From Sphingomonas faeni (GTDB lineage Bacteria > Pseudomonadota > Alphaproteobacteria > Sphingomonadales > Sphingomonadaceae): a stretch of DNA of 64,000 nt. The notes under the pieces are model-generated. The model made no database searches. It was not told the origin of the DNA and saw only the letters and a program-made list of their open reading frames with translations. Shown in pieces: positions 48,276-58,200 of this stretch; position 1 is the stretch's first letter, and each line of letters opens with the position of its first letter. Location of the stretch: NCBI RefSeq assembly GCF_023195535.1, contig NZ_JALPNF010000003.1, positions 493,923 through 557,922 on the forward strand. Reading direction: 5' to 3'. The position numbers were made by a program, and so were the translations under genes.

Positions 48276-48600
48276 TGCGCGCCTCCGTGAACTCAACGAT
48301 CTTGAAAAACGCGGTGATCTTGTCCGCCAGTCCGTCGCGTGGCGATGTGCCGTTGCGCAGATCGAACACCAAGCGCGGGTCCTTCGCAACCATCCGGCCA
48401 AGCGCGGACGGCGCGACAGGGCGAACCGCCATGAATGCTTCGAGCCGCCGCAGCTGCGGTAAGCCTTTGGCGCTCGGGCCGCTCTTTGGGGAATGTGCCT
48501 CAGCGGCGGACATGGATGCGCCGACTGTCGTAAGGCTCGGGACGTAAAGGGGGCGTGGCGCGATCTGGCGCGACGGCGGGTTGCTCCTGAAATGCTGCAT
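48268..48600 (-). CDS. Putative HTH regulator
   Basis: A 110-residue protein starting MQHFRSNPPSRQIAPRPLYVPSL at 48600, where GGAGGG precedes the ATG. The C-terminal half (VAPSALGRMVAKDPRLVFDLRNGTSPRDGLADKITAFF) follows a pattern common in small phage DNA-binding proteins, with a KDPR.VFDLRNG turn. A role as repressor or activator of the island is plausible. Confidence 0.6.
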   Translation of the reverse strand: MQHFRSNPPSRQIAPRPLYVPSLTTVGASMSAAEAHSPKSGPSAKGLPQLRRLEAFMAVRPVAPSALGRMVAKDPRLVFDLRNGTSPRDGLADKITAFFKIVEFTEARNA

Positions 48601-48793
48601 GTCAGCCCTCCCGATCGAGGGAGAAGGCATGAACCATTCCGGGAATTAACCGGCTGGTAGTGTTTACGCGGGTATTCTCGCGAGCGAGGATCGCCCGTAA
48701 GGGGGTCTTAGTCATCAGTGGCTCCTAGAACAGCCGTTGGTGATCAGGCTCGACGTCACCCTGCCAGGGGTGTGCGTCGGGCCGCTCCCGCCG

Positions 48794-49285
48794 CTATGGC
48801 GAAGAGGTCGTGCGCTGCGTGACGCTAGCCAGCAGCAATTCCTGAAACTTGGTACGGGCAGCGATGCCGCTCCGATTGAAAAGCTGTATGAGCGCGGCGA
48901 CCTCGCGGTGGGTCACAGCCTCGGGCGTAGTGATCGCCCGCAGCCGCCTCTTAGCTGAAACCTGTTTCCCTCGCTTCGCTGCGAGGATCAGCGTTGCCGC
49001 CTCTCTGCTCGGAAGCTTCAATAATGCGCTTTGCTCAGCCGCGCTCGATAACGAAGTCGGCACCAAGTCGCCGGGACCCGCACCTAGCTCGGCAAGGGCG
49101 CGCGCCGCCTTGAATTGCCGATTGATCGTACGCTTGCTCTTACGGCCATCCATAGCGATCAGGCTTGCCGGTTTCCGCGGCCGCCCGGGTCGCCCAGGGT
49201 TGTCCCGATCGTGCCAGCCATACTGGGCAAGGAATCTCGCACGATCCTGACCGCTGGCGGAGAGTTTCGGGCCATCCTGTCCCAC
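48794..49285 (-). CDS. Island protein adjoining the integrase
   Basis: A 163-residue basic protein, GTG start at 49285 overlapping the integrase stop. It contains NPGRPGRPRKPASLIAMDGRKSKRTINRQFKAARALAELG, an AT-hook-like GRPRKP followed by a helix-turn-helix-like stretch, and RREAATLILAAKRGKQVSAKRRLRA. Looks DNA-binding. No family recognised. The 48601-48793 gap beyond it shows no gene. Confidence 0.55.
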   Translation of the reverse strand: MGQDGPKLSASGQDRARFLAQYGWHDRDNPGRPGRPRKPASLIAMDGRKSKRTINRQFKAARALAELGAGPGDLVPTSLSSAAEQSALLKLPSREAATLILAAKRGKQVSAKRRLRAITTPEAVTHREVAALIQLFNRSGIAARTKFQELLLASVTQRTTSSP

Positions 49286-50514
49286 TACGCCACCGCAGTC
49301 TTGAGCGGCACGACGTTTCCTACCGCGCGCTGGTCAAGATACGCGGCCCAAGCGTCCATGAGCTGCCGGCGCTTGTCGAGTAGATCGCCGCGACGGTACG
49401 CCCGCTCGACAGCGTTCGCGATCTGGTGAGCAAGTGCCTTTTCCAGGACCTCACTCGGGAAGTTGGTTTCTTCTGCTCCCCAGTCGCGGAACGCCGATCG
49501 CCAGCCGTGCACCGTGTCCGTGCTGCCCATGTCGCGCATCACCTTTGACAGTGCCGCGTCGGTGATCTGCTTGCCGGTATAGGAGGCGAATACGAACTCC
49601 GAACTACGGACCGCGTGCAACCGCTTCACCAGCGCTAGGGCAGAGGCGGACAGCGGCACCACATGCTCACGCGCCATCTTGATCCGCTCGGCTGGAACGG
49701 TCCACGTCGCGGCATCTAGATCGATCTCGTCCCAACGTGCGCCGCGGGCCTCGCCCGAGCGCGCCGCGGTTAGGATTAGGAACAGGAGCGCATTGCGCCC
49801 GTTCGTCTCTTGGGCTGCGCGCAGCTCGCTCACAAAGGCGGCGGCATCCTTGTACGGGATAGCAGCGTGGCCTTTCTGACCGTGCGGCTGTGGCGGCAGG
49901 CCCATCCGGATAGCCTGCATCGGTGCGTCATGCTCGCGGAAGCCGTGTGCGGTCGCCCAGGAAATGACCGTGCCGATCCGCTGGAGGGTCCGCCGTGCCG
50001 TCTCCGGCTTGGAAAGCCATATCTTCTTCATGGCCGTAACGATCATCGGGCCGGTGACTTGGTCGACAGGTAGCGCGCCGAATGCCGGGAACGCGTAATC
50101 CTTAAGCGTCGATAGCCACTGAGCTGCGTGCTTCTCATTCTTGTAGCCGGCCTTGCGCTCGTCGTGCGCGCTGGTCGCTGCCTCCTTGAAGGTCGGCGTC
50201 GTCTGTTTCGCCTTGCGCTTCTCGGCGACCGGATCGAGCCCGTCGCGGACGATCTTACGGTGGCCGGCAGCGCGATCGCGCGCCTCCTTCAACGTGACTT
50301 CGGGATAGCGACCAAGGCCAATGTCCCGGCGCCGTCCGTTGCCGTCACGAACTCGGGCAAGCCATGAACGCGAACCGCCTGTGTTCACGACCAGCAACAG
50401 ACCATCGCCAACAGAATACCGACCGGGCTCGCGCATCGCGTTCACCTCTAGGACGGTGGCTGGAGCTTTTCGGCGGGTGGTGGTCGCTGTTTCCATACCC
50501 ACTGATATGCACAC
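49285..50514 (-). CDS. P4-type tyrosine integrase
   Basis: Site-specific recombinase that inserts the island into tRNA-Ser. The 409-residue protein has an N-terminal DUF4102 arm-binding domain (about 20-100; GRYSVGDGLLLVVNTGGSRSWLARVR, GLGRYPEVTLKEARDRA), a core-binding domain, and the catalytic domain with Arg in LTAARSGEARGARWDEIDL, HGWRSAFRDWG (H-x-x-R), LAHQIAN and the nucleophile Tyr in VERAYRRGDLLDKRRQLMDAWAAYL. All catalytic residues are present. Starts at 50514, or METATT six codons later. Lies 122 bp from the right attachment site. Confidence 0.97.
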   Translation of the reverse strand: MCISVGMETATTTRRKAPATVLEVNAMREPGRYSVGDGLLLVVNTGGSRSWLARVRDGNGRRRDIGLGRYPEVTLKEARDRAAGHRKIVRDGLDPVAEKRKAKQTTPTFKEAATSAHDERKAGYKNEKHAAQWLSTLKDYAFPAFGALPVDQVTGPMIVTAMKKIWLSKPETARRTLQRIGTVISWATAHGFREHDAPMQAIRMGLPPQPHGQKGHAAIPYKDAAAFVSELRAAQETNGRNALLFLILTAARSGEARGARWDEIDLDAATWTVPAERIKMAREHVVPLSASALALVKRLHAVRSSEFVFASYTGKQITDAALSKVMRDMGSTDTVHGWRSAFRDWGAEETNFPSEVLEKALAHQIANAVERAYRRGDLLDKRRQLMDAWAAYLDQRAVGNVVPLKTAVA

Positions 50515-50635
50515 TTCGCAGTGGGGCTGTCAACAAACATCGGCAAACGGCCACAAACGATGGCGGCGTAGAATCCCATGTTTCCCGAGGCATGCAGGGC
50601 CGTTAGCAAACGTCCGATGCCGTAGGTTAGGCGGA

Positions 50636-50653
50636 CACCCTCTCCGCCATTTA
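50636..50653. other. Right attachment site (attR) of genomic island
   Basis: Exact copy of the 18-bp CACCCTCTCCGCCATTTA found at the 3' end of tRNA-Ser (34210-34227). The tRNA is not duplicated beyond this segment. Confidence 0.9.
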
Positions 50654-50926
50654 TTTCTGACATCGCTATATAAACTGCCCCTTGGGCGCGGCCGTCCCCG
50701 GCCGCGATTGCGCGTGTATCGAACTATGCCTTGGACAGTCGATCCTGCACGCGTCTCCCGATCGCGTCGCCGGTACGACTGTCAGATTTCAGAGCTCCAA
50801 GGCGCGATTTTATTTGAGTTCGGTCACTGGCGGTAGGCAACGGAGTGACTTGGTAGTTGCAACCTCTCGCGCCGGATAGTGTAGCCAAAGCATAGAATGT
50901 CGGAAGAACCGAGCCGGACAAGCAAA

Positions 50927-50952
50927 CGCCCGGGCCGTTGCCGACCCGGGCG
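50927..50952 (-). terminator. Rho-independent terminator of small ORF
   Basis: Perfect 8-bp stem CGCCCGGG/CCCGGGCG with a 10-nt loop. On the minus strand it is followed by TTTGCTTGT and lies 20 nt beyond the stop of the 40-residue ORF. Confidence 0.65.
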
Positions 50953-50971
50953 CCTGCGTGACGATCGCTCG

Positions 50972-51094
50972 TCAGCCCCCATTTTGGCGCTTTCGCTCAG
51001 CACCTTTGGTGCGGCGTAAAAGCAGTCCCCGAACCACGGCCGTTGCCTGTGTCTCAGCAAGGTTTTTGCTAGTTATATGAGCGGGCTTTGTCAC
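50972..51094 (-). CDS. 40-residue basic protein
   Basis: Small ORF in the 670-bp gap between the island and lolC/E: MTKPAHITSKNLAETQATAVVRGLLLRRTKGAERKRQNGG, starting at GTG 51094. Strongly basic C-terminus, helical centre (AVVRGLLLRR). Support for reality comes from codon use like the flanks and a terminator placed 20 nt after its stop. No recognised family; no clear ribosome-binding site. The rest of the 50654-51325 gap shows no gene. Confidence 0.45.
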   Translation of the reverse strand: MTKPAHITSKNLAETQATAVVRGLLLRRTKGAERKRQNGG

Positions 51095-51325
51095 GGTATT
51101 TGCGCGTCTGGCGGCACGATTGGATAAGCCCTGTGGCGATTACGCAACATACCAATCTAACCATCGGGCAAGATCATGCCCATGACGCCGCGATCCCGGC
51201 TCGCGTTCCGGCTCGCTTCCCCACGCTCGCGCTGCTTTGCGCGGCTGTCTCGCATGTGTTGCCTCGCACGGGGACGCGTCCTAGAGCCTGAGCATAGTTT
51301 CCCTAACGATCGAACCCGGCTGCCC

Positions 51326-52576
51326 ATGATCCTGTCCCGCTACGAACGGATGATAGCCCGTCGCTATCTGTTGCCGGGCAAAGGGGAGGCGTTCATCTTT
51401 CTCGTCGCCTCGATCAGCCTGGTCGCGGTCATGCTCGGCGTCGCCGCGCTCGTCATCGTGATGAGCGTCATGAACGGCTTCCGCGCCGAACTGTTCGATA
51501 AGATCGTCGGGCTCAACGGTCATGCAGTGGTGCAGGGCGTCGGCGGCCGTCTGCCCGATTGGCGCGAGATCGTCGCCCAGGCGCGGGCGACCCCCGGCGT
51601 GACTAGCGCGGTGCCGTTGATCGAACAGCCGCTCGCCGCCACCTATAACGGCCGCGCCGAGGCGGTGATGGTGCGCGGGATGCGCGTCGACGACATCCGC
51701 CGCAACTCGACGATTCGCGAAAAGGTGCTGATGGGATCGCTCCAGTCGATCACGGCGGGCAGTGGAAGGATCGCGATCGGATCACGGTTGGCAGAGTCGC
51801 TCGGCGCGCAGGTCGGCTCGGATATCTCGCTGTTCAGTCCGCAGGGGCAAACGACCCCGTTCGGCACGGTCCCGCGGATTGTCAGCTATACCGTCGGCGC
51901 GATCTTCGAGATCGGCGTCTACGACTATGATAAAGCTTATATCATCATGCCGATCGAGGATGCGCAGACGCTCCTTCTGATGGGCGACGCGGCCGGGATC
52001 GTTGAGGTCAATACGGTCGATCCGGACCGGGTCGGTGAAATTCTCAAGCCGCTGGCGGACAAGGTCGGCGGGCGCGCCGTCATCCAGGACTGGCGGATGA
52101 TGAACGCGCAGCTGTTCGAGGCGCTTGCGGTCGAACGCGTCGCGATGTTTACCGTGCTGTCGATCATCATCCTGGTCGCGGTGTTCAACATCCTGTCGTC
52201 GCTGATCATGCTGGTCCGCGCCAAGACGCGCGACATCGCGATCCTGCGCACGATGGGCGCGACGCGCGGCTCGATGATGCGGATCTTCATCGTCGTCGGC
52301 ACTACGATCGGTGCGCTGGGAACGCTGGCGGGGCTGGGGCTCGGCTTCATCTTCCTGTTCTACCGGCAGGGGGTCGTGAACTTCGTCCAGCTCGTCACCG
52401 GCCAGAATTTATGGGATCCGTCGATCCGCTATCTGACCGAACTCCCGTCGAAGACCGACCCCGTCGAGATCATCGTGATCGCGCTGATGGCGCTCGTCTT
52501 CAGCTTCCTCGCGACGCTCTATCCGGCCTGGAAAGCGGCGAGTACCGACCCCGTGCAGGTGCTGCGTTATGAATGA
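51326..52576 (+). CDS. lolC: Lipoprotein-releasing ABC transporter permease (LolC/E type)
   Basis: Inner-membrane permease that releases lipoproteins to the periplasmic carrier LolA. The 416-residue protein has the LolC/E layout: helix 1 with [30 protein letters not shown], a large periplasmic domain (about 50-265), and three C-terminal helices ([74 protein letters not shown]) ending in DPVQVLRYE. Coupling helix [20 protein letters not shown] is intact. Only one permease gene accompanies lolD, so the transporter is probably a homodimer or pairs with a permease encoded elsewhere. Confidence 0.93.
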   Translation: MILSRYERMIARRYLLPGKGEAFIFLVASISLVAVMLGVAALVIVMSVMNGFRAELFDKIVGLNGHAVVQGVGGRLPDWREIVAQARATPGVTSAVPLIEQPLAATYNGRAEAVMVRGMRVDDIRRNSTIREKVLMGSLQSITAGSGRIAIGSRLAESLGAQVGSDISLFSPQGQTTPFGTVPRIVSYTVGAIFEIGVYDYDKAYIIMPIEDAQTLLLMGDAAGIVEVNTVDPDRVGEILKPLADKVGGRAVIQDWRMMNAQLFEALAVERVAMFTVLSIIILVAVFNILSSLIMLVRAKTRDIAILRTMGATRGSMMRIFIVVGTTIGALGTLAGLGLGFIFLFYRQGVVNFVQLVTGQNLWDPSIRYLTELPSKTDPVEIIVIALMALVFSFLATLYPAWKAASTDPVQVLRYE

Positions 52577-53282
52577 AGGCCTCAAAATCGATCGCCAGAT
52601 CGAGAAGTTCGACGATTACGTCCTCCAGACCAGCGGACTGACCAAGAGCTTCACGCAAGGTGGCGCGACCATCGACGTGCTGCGCGGCGTCGACCTCGCG
52701 ATCGCACCGGGCGAGATCGTCGCGCTGCTCGGGCCCTCGGGCTCGGGTAAGTCGACGCTGTTGCAAGCCGTCGGGCTGCTCGAAGGCGGCTTCCAGGGAT
52801 CGATCAGGATCGCCGGCACCGAAGCGGCCAAGCTGAACGCGCATGAGCGCACCGTGGTGCGCCGCGATAGCTTGGGCTTCGTCTACCAGTTCCATCACCT
52901 GCTGCCCGACTTCAACGCGACCGAGAACGTCGTCCTCCCGCAGCTCGTCCACGGCGCGACGCGGGCCGAGGCGGACCGGCGGGCGGCGGAATTGCTGACC
53001 CAGCTCGGCCTCGGCCACCGCCTTACGCATCGCCCGAGCCAGCTCTCCGGCGGCGAGCAACAGCGCGTCGCAGTCGCCCGCGCGCTCGCCAACAAGCCGG
53101 CTTTGGTGCTGGCAGACGAGCCGACCGGCAACCTCGACGAACACACCGCCGACATCGTCTTCGCCGAGTTCATCCGGCTGGTCCGCGAACAGGGCACCGC
53201 GGCGGTCGTCGCGACGCACAACGAGCGGCTCGCGGCTCGCATGGACCGCGTGCTGCGGCTGCACGAGGGGCGGCTGGCATGA
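52569..53282 (+). CDS. lolD: Lipoprotein-releasing ATPase LolD
   Basis: ABC ATPase of the Lol transporter. The 237-residue protein has Walker A ([14 protein letters not shown]), Q-loop ([13 protein letters not shown]), signature ([16 protein letters not shown]), Walker B ([13 protein letters not shown]) and H-loop (VATHNERLA). Overlaps lolC/E by eight bases and the GNAT gene by four. Confidence 0.96.
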   Translation: MNEGLKIDRQIEKFDDYVLQTSGLTKSFTQGGATIDVLRGVDLAIAPGEIVALLGPSGSGKSTLLQAVGLLEGGFQGSIRIAGTEAAKLNAHERTVVRRDSLGFVYQFHHLLPDFNATENVVLPQLVHGATRAEADRRAAELLTQLGLGHRLTHRPSQLSGGEQQRVAVARALANKPALVLADEPTGNLDEHTADIVFAEFIRLVREQGTAAVVATHNERLAARMDRVLRLHEGRLA

Positions 53283-53869
53283 CTTGGGGCGAGACGCCGA
53301 CGCTCACCGGGCGTCACGTCACGCTCCGCCCGCTGGTCGCCGACGACATGGACGCGCTGGTCGCGGCGGCGTCGGCGGACAACCTTTGGGACACATTCTA
53401 CGCCAACGTGTCGATGATGAAGGCGCCCGACCGCTGGCTTGCCGCCGCGATGCGCGAACAGGATTTCGGGCGCGCGCGGCTGTTCGCGGTGGTCGCCGAC
53501 GGGACGGTCGTCGGCACCACGCGGTTCATGCGGATGAACGAGAGTAACAAGCGGCTCGAGATCGGCGGCACTTTCTATGCCAAGGCCGTTCAGCGCACCG
53601 GCGTCAACACCGAAGCGAAGCTGATGCTGCTGAACCACGCCTTCGATTCGCTAGGCTGCGAATGCGCCCAGATCCGCACCGACTCGCTCAACAAGAATTC
53701 GCAGCGCGCGATCGAACGACTCGGCGCAAAGCGCGATGGCATGTTGCGCGGACACCAGGTCATGGCCGACGGCCGCTTGCGCGACACGGTGGTCTACAGC
53801 ATCCTCCGCCACGAATGGCCGGGCGTGCGTCAGAACCTTGCGTATCTGCTGGCCCGACACCCCGTCTGA
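53279..53869 (+). CDS. GNAT family N-acetyltransferase (RimJ/RimL type)
   Basis: A 196-residue acetyltransferase: [24 protein letters not shown] at the start, then [47 protein letters not shown] (acetyl-CoA loop) and [41 protein letters not shown], the RimJ/RimL-type ending. Overlaps lolD by four bases, so it is in the lol operon; whether it acts on lipoproteins is unknown. Confidence 0.9.
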   Translation: MTWGETPTLTGRHVTLRPLVADDMDALVAAASADNLWDTFYANVSMMKAPDRWLAAAMREQDFGRARLFAVVADGTVVGTTRFMRMNESNKRLEIGGTFYAKAVQRTGVNTEAKLMLLNHAFDSLGCECAQIRTDSLNKNSQRAIERLGAKRDGMLRGHQVMADGRLRDTVVYSILRHEWPGVRQNLAYLLARHPV

Positions 53870-53896
53870 CTGCCCGCCTGACTTGAGGACCCGCCC

Positions 53897-54376
53897 ATGA
53901 CCGCGATCACCGACTTCACCGTGAAGACCGCCGACGGCAGCGCGGCGTCGCTGGAGCCGTATCGCGGCAAGGTGCTGCTGATCGTCAACACCGCGTCGAA
54001 ATGCGGCTTCACGCCGCAATATGAAGGCCTCGAAGCGCTCCACCGCATCTATGCCGAGCGCGGGTTCGAGGTGCTGGCGTTCCCGTGCAACCAGTTCGGC
54101 GGGCAGGAGCCGGGCGATGCGGCGGAGATCGCGAATTTCTGCACGCTGACGTACGACGTGACGTTCCCGGTGTTTGCGAAGATCGACGTCAACGGGGCAG
54201 GGGCGGACCCGCTGTTCGAGCGCCTGAAATCCGACGCGCCGGGCGTGCTGGGGTCGAAGGCGATCAAGTGGAACTTCACCAAATTCCTCGTCGGGCGGGA
54301 TGGGGCTGTTGTGGATCGCTACGCGCCAACGACCAAACCCGAGGATATCCGCAAGGATATCGAGAAGCTGCTGTAA
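53897..54376 (+). CDS. Glutathione peroxidase family protein
   Basis: A 159-residue thiol peroxidase. The peroxidatic Cys36 is in NTASKCGFTPQYEGLE, followed by VLAFPCNQFGGQEPG and the catalytic Trp/Asn region KWNFTKFLVGRDG. Cysteine replaces selenocysteine. The second conserved Cys (FCTLTYDVTFPVF) suggests thioredoxin-type regeneration, as in most bacterial members. Starts 27 bp after the GNAT gene. Confidence 0.95.
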   Translation: MTAITDFTVKTADGSAASLEPYRGKVLLIVNTASKCGFTPQYEGLEALHRIYAERGFEVLAFPCNQFGGQEPGDAAEIANFCTLTYDVTFPVFAKIDVNGAGADPLFERLKSDAPGVLGSKAIKWNFTKFLVGRDGAVVDRYAPTTKPEDIRKDIEKLL

Positions 54377-54383
54377 CGATCTG

Positions 54384-54490
54384 CCCCCACCCCGGCGAAG
54401 GCCGGGGCCCAATTGGGAGACAGCAGTGAAGTCCGCTGCGCTCCGTTACTACAACCTCTCCAGTTGGACCCCGGCCTCCGCCGGGGTGGT
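54384..54490. repeat. About 105-bp repeat, family 3, copy 2
   Basis: Homologous over its length to 31833-31936, including the internal GCTCCGTTACTACAACCT. Arms are CACCCCGGCGAAGGCCGGGG and CCGGCCTCCGCCGGGGTGG. Lies between convergent genes. Confidence 0.85.
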
Positions 54491-54526
54491 GTAGTATGGG
54501 GCCGGCTGCGGATACCAAGAGCAAGC

Positions 54527-54583
54527 TGGTTCCCCCGCGAAGGCGGGGGCCCAGACTGGACTCCCGCCTTCGCGGGAGACCAA
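54527..54583. repeat. REP element, family 2, copy c
   Basis: Inverted repeat TGGTTCCCCCGCGAAGGCGG ... CCGCCTTCGCGGGAGACCA, ending at the stop codon of the HdeD-family gene. Confidence 0.85.
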
Positions 54584-55177
54584 TTACGCGATCACCGAAA
54601 AAGCCGGCGCGCCCTTCTTGTGCGCCAGCGCCGAAGCAACCGACGTAACCCCACCAAACAAGAAGCTGATCCCCAAAACATACCCCGGCAACGTCAGCGC
54701 CGACCATGGCAGCGTCGCCAGCACGATCACCGCCAGCACGATGTTCACCAAGCCAAGTGCAATCATCAGCCCCTTGCCCCGACGAAACCGCGCCCCAAGC
54801 CCGATCTCCAACGCACCACGCACACCCAGCCAAACCGCAATCAGCAACGTCAGCGAAATAGCCCCCGTCGCCGGCTCGAACGCCATGATCAGCCCGATCA
54901 CCAGCGACACCAGCCCGAACCCGATCGCATAGCCGCGCCCCTCATGCCCCTTGCCGGCAAACCCCGACACGATCGACACGATCCCCGCCGCAATCAGAAA
55001 CGCCCCGATCACCAGCGTCGCAGCATAAGTCGCGGAAAACGGCAACGCGAACGCCATCACCCCCAGCACCACCGACAACACGCCATATGCCAGGATCCAC
55101 CCCCAACCAGCGCCCGCGCGAGGCGTCCCTGCAGCCGTGGTTTCAGTCTCGGCAAAGCGCCCGCGTGGATCCGTCAT
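54584..55177 (-). CDS. HdeD/DUF308 family membrane protein
   Basis: A 197-residue membrane protein with six transmembrane helices arranged in HdeD-type pairs (WILAYGVLSVVLGVMAFALPF, ATLVIGAFLIAAGIVSIVSGF, IGFGLVSLVIGLIMAFEPATG, ALGLVNIVLAVIVLATLPWS, VLGISFLFGGVTSVASALA). HdeD proteins are linked to acid and general stress. The ATG at 55177 has GGGAGC 10 bases upstream. A perfect GGAAC-N16-CGTT promoter lies 29-53 bp upstream on the same strand, which puts it in the EcfG regulon. Confidence 0.9.
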   Translation of the reverse strand: MTDPRGRFAETETTAAGTPRAGAGWGWILAYGVLSVVLGVMAFALPFSATYAATLVIGAFLIAAGIVSIVSGFAGKGHEGRGYAIGFGLVSLVIGLIMAFEPATGAISLTLLIAVWLGVRGALEIGLGARFRRGKGLMIALGLVNIVLAVIVLATLPWSALTLPGYVLGISFLFGGVTSVASALAHKKGAPAFSVIA

Positions 55178-55205
55178 AAATAAAGCTCCCAGAAGTCCCC
55201 GCCGC

Positions 55206-55230
55206 AACGGCTCGTCGTGTCCGGGGTTCC
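55206..55230 (-). promoter_or_regulatory. Consensus sigma-EcfG promoter of the HdeD gene
   Basis: Minus-strand GGAAC (55230-55226), exactly 16 nt, CGTT (55209-55206): a perfect match to the alphaproteobacterial EcfG consensus, placed about 29 bp before the ATG. Confidence 0.8.
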
Positions 55231-55283
55231 GATCGGACTCATCCCGGCTGGTCGAATCACGCGGCAGCGCCTACCTCCGGTCG

Positions 55284-58200
55284 ATGCATTCCGGTTACGT
55301 CCCCCTCCGCGTTTTCTCCTGCTACACCATGCTCGACGGCGCCATCGATCCCAAGGCGATCGCCAAGCAGGCCCGCGCGCTGGGGTTTCCCGCCGCGGCC
55401 CTTACCGATCGCAACGGGCTCTACGCGGCGATGGCCTATTCGGACGCGGCCAAGAAGGACGGCGTGCAGCCGATCATCGGCGTGATGCTCGGCGTCGGTC
55501 GCCCCGACATGCCCGACAGCGTCGCGACGCAGTTCGACTGGATCGCGCTCTACGCGCAGAACATGACGGGCTACGACAACCTCTGCGCATTAGTCTCGAT
55601 GGCGCATCTCGACCGCCCGATCGAAATGCCCGCGCACGTCGATTTCGCAGCCCTCGAACGCCATACCGACGGCCTGATCGCGCTGACAGCCGGCGGCGAG
55701 GGCGGTCTCGCCCGGCTGTTCGCGGAAGGCCAGCCCGATCGCGCCCGCGCCTATCTCGATCGCCTCCAGAGCCTGTTCGGCGACCGCCTCTACATCGAGC
55801 TCTCCCGCCGCAACGACGCCACCGAAATGGCGGCCGAGAACGACCTCATCGACATCGCCTATGAGCGCAACCTGCCGCTGGTCGCGACCAACCCGTGCTG
55901 CTTCACCGAGAGTGCATTCGGCGACGCGCACGACGCCATGCTCTGCATCGCGCATTCGACCTATGTCGAAACCGAGGACCGCATCCGCAGCTGCCCCGAA
56001 GCCTGGATGAAGCCCGCGCCGATGATGCACGAGATGTTCTCCGACCTGCCCGAGGCGATCGCCAACACGCTCGTCGTAGCACAGCGCTGCGCGGTGATGG
56101 CGCCGTACCGCAAACCGATCCTCCCCAGCCTCGCCGGCGATATCGAGGGCGAGGCCAAGCTCCTCCGCGACGACGCCGAAGCCGGCCTCGAAGCGCGTCT
56201 CGCCCGCATCACCGAACTCCACGGCGAAGGCGAGGACGGTTGGCGCGAGGTATACCGCAAGCGCCTCGCGTTCGAGGTCGACGTGATCGTCCAGATGGGC
56301 TTCCCTGGTTATTTCCTGATCGTCGCCGACTTCATCAAATGGGCGAAGGATCACGACATCCCCGTCGGTCCGGGCCGCGGCTCGGGCGCAGGCTCGGTCG
56401 TCGCCTGGTCGCTGACGATCACCGATCTCGATCCGATCAAGCTCGGTCTGCTGTTCGAACGCTTCCTCAACCCGGAACGCGTGTCGATGCCCGATTTCGA
56501 CATCGATTTCTGCGAAACCCGCCGCGTCGAGGTGATCCGCTACGTCCAGGAGAAATACGGCCGCGATCAGGTCGCGCAGATCATTACCTTCGGGAAACTG
56601 AAGGCACGCGCGGTGCTCAAGGACACCGGCCGCGTGCTGCAGATGAGCTATGGCCAGATCGATCGTCTCGCGAAACTCGTCCCCAACCACCCGACCGACC
56701 CCTGGACGCTGGAGCGAGCACTCAACGGCGTCGGCGAGCTGGCCAAGGAATACGCCAACGACAATGGCGTGCGGAAGCTGCTCGATCTGGCGATGAAGCT
56801 GGAAGGCCTGCCGCGCCATTCCTCGACGCACGCCGCCGGCGTGGTGATCGGCGATCGGCCCTTGGCGCAGCTCGTCCCGCTGTATCGCGACCCACGGTCC
56901 GACATGCCTGTTACCCAGTTTGACATGAAATATGTCGAGGGTGCGGGCCTGGTGAAGTTCGATTTTCTCGGGCTGAAGACGCTGTCGGTGCTCCAGAAGG
57001 CGGTGCAGCTGCTCGCCAAGCGCGGCATCGTCGTCGATCTCGACGCGCTCGAATGGGACGACGCGGGCGTCTACGCGCTTCTGCAAAAGGGCGACACGGT
57101 CGGCGTGTTCCAGCTCGAGTCGGAAGGCATGCGCCGCACGCTGTCCGCGGTGCGTCCGTCCAATTTCGGCGACATCATCGCGCTCGTGTCGCTCTATCGA
57201 CCGGGCCCGATGGACAACATCCCGTCGTTCGGCCGCCGCAAGAACGGCACCGAGGCGATCGACTATCCGCACCCGCTGCTCGAACCGATCCTGTCGGAGA
57301 CCTACGGGATATTCGTTTATCAGGAGCAGGTCATGCAGGCCGCGCAGGTGCTGGCGGGCTTCTCGCTAGGCGGCGCCGATCTGCTGCGCCGCGCGATGGG
57401 CAAGAAGGTTAAGGCCGAGATGGACGCGCAGCGCGCGGGCTTCGTCGAGGGCTGTCTCACGGTCAACGGCATCAAGAAAGCCGAGGCGAACGCGCTGTTC
57501 GACTTGATCGACAAGTTCGCCGGCTATGGTTTCAACAAGAGCCACGCCGCCGCCTACGCGCTGCTCGCCTACCAGACCGCGTGGCTGAAGGCGCACCACC
57601 CGCACGAATTCTTCGCCGCCTCGATGTGCTACGACCTCCACCAGACCGACAAGCTCGCGATCTTCACCGACGACATGCGCCGCCTGGGTATCACGGCGCT
57701 GCCGCCCTGCATCAACGCGAGCCAGGCCGAGTTCGACGTCGAGGAGAAGGATGGCGAATTGGCCGTCCGCTACGCGCTCGGGGCGCTCAAATCGGTAGGC
57801 GAAGGCGCAATGGAGAAGCTCATCGTCGAGCGCGTCCAGAACGGCCCGTTCGCCGGCCTCGACGATCTCGCCAAGCGAGTCGACCCGCGCCTGCTCAACA
57901 AGCGCCAGCTCGAGACGCTCGCCGCCGCCGGCGCGTTCGACTCGTTCGAGCCCAACCGCGCCGGCATCCACGCCACCGCCGAAACGATCCTAGCGATCGC
58001 CGCGCGCACGCACGAACAGAAGACCAGCGGGCAGGGCGGTCTCTTCGGTGACGCCGAGCCCGCCGGCGACGCGATCAAGCTCCCCCCCTCGGTCCGCTGG
58101 ACGCTCAGCCAGCGCATGGACCAGGAAAAGGAGGCGTTCGGCTTCTATTTCTCCGCGCACCCGGTCGATCGCCACCGCCACATCGCCAACAGCCACGGCG

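Noticed and set aside
50697..50921. Short frames in the gap after attR
   Set aside because: No ribosome-binding sites, no conserved pattern and overlapping frames on both strands.
55590..57272. 560-codon minus-strand frame inside dnaE
   Set aside because: Shadow of the dnaE reading frame; no ribosome-binding site, family or codon bias of its own.
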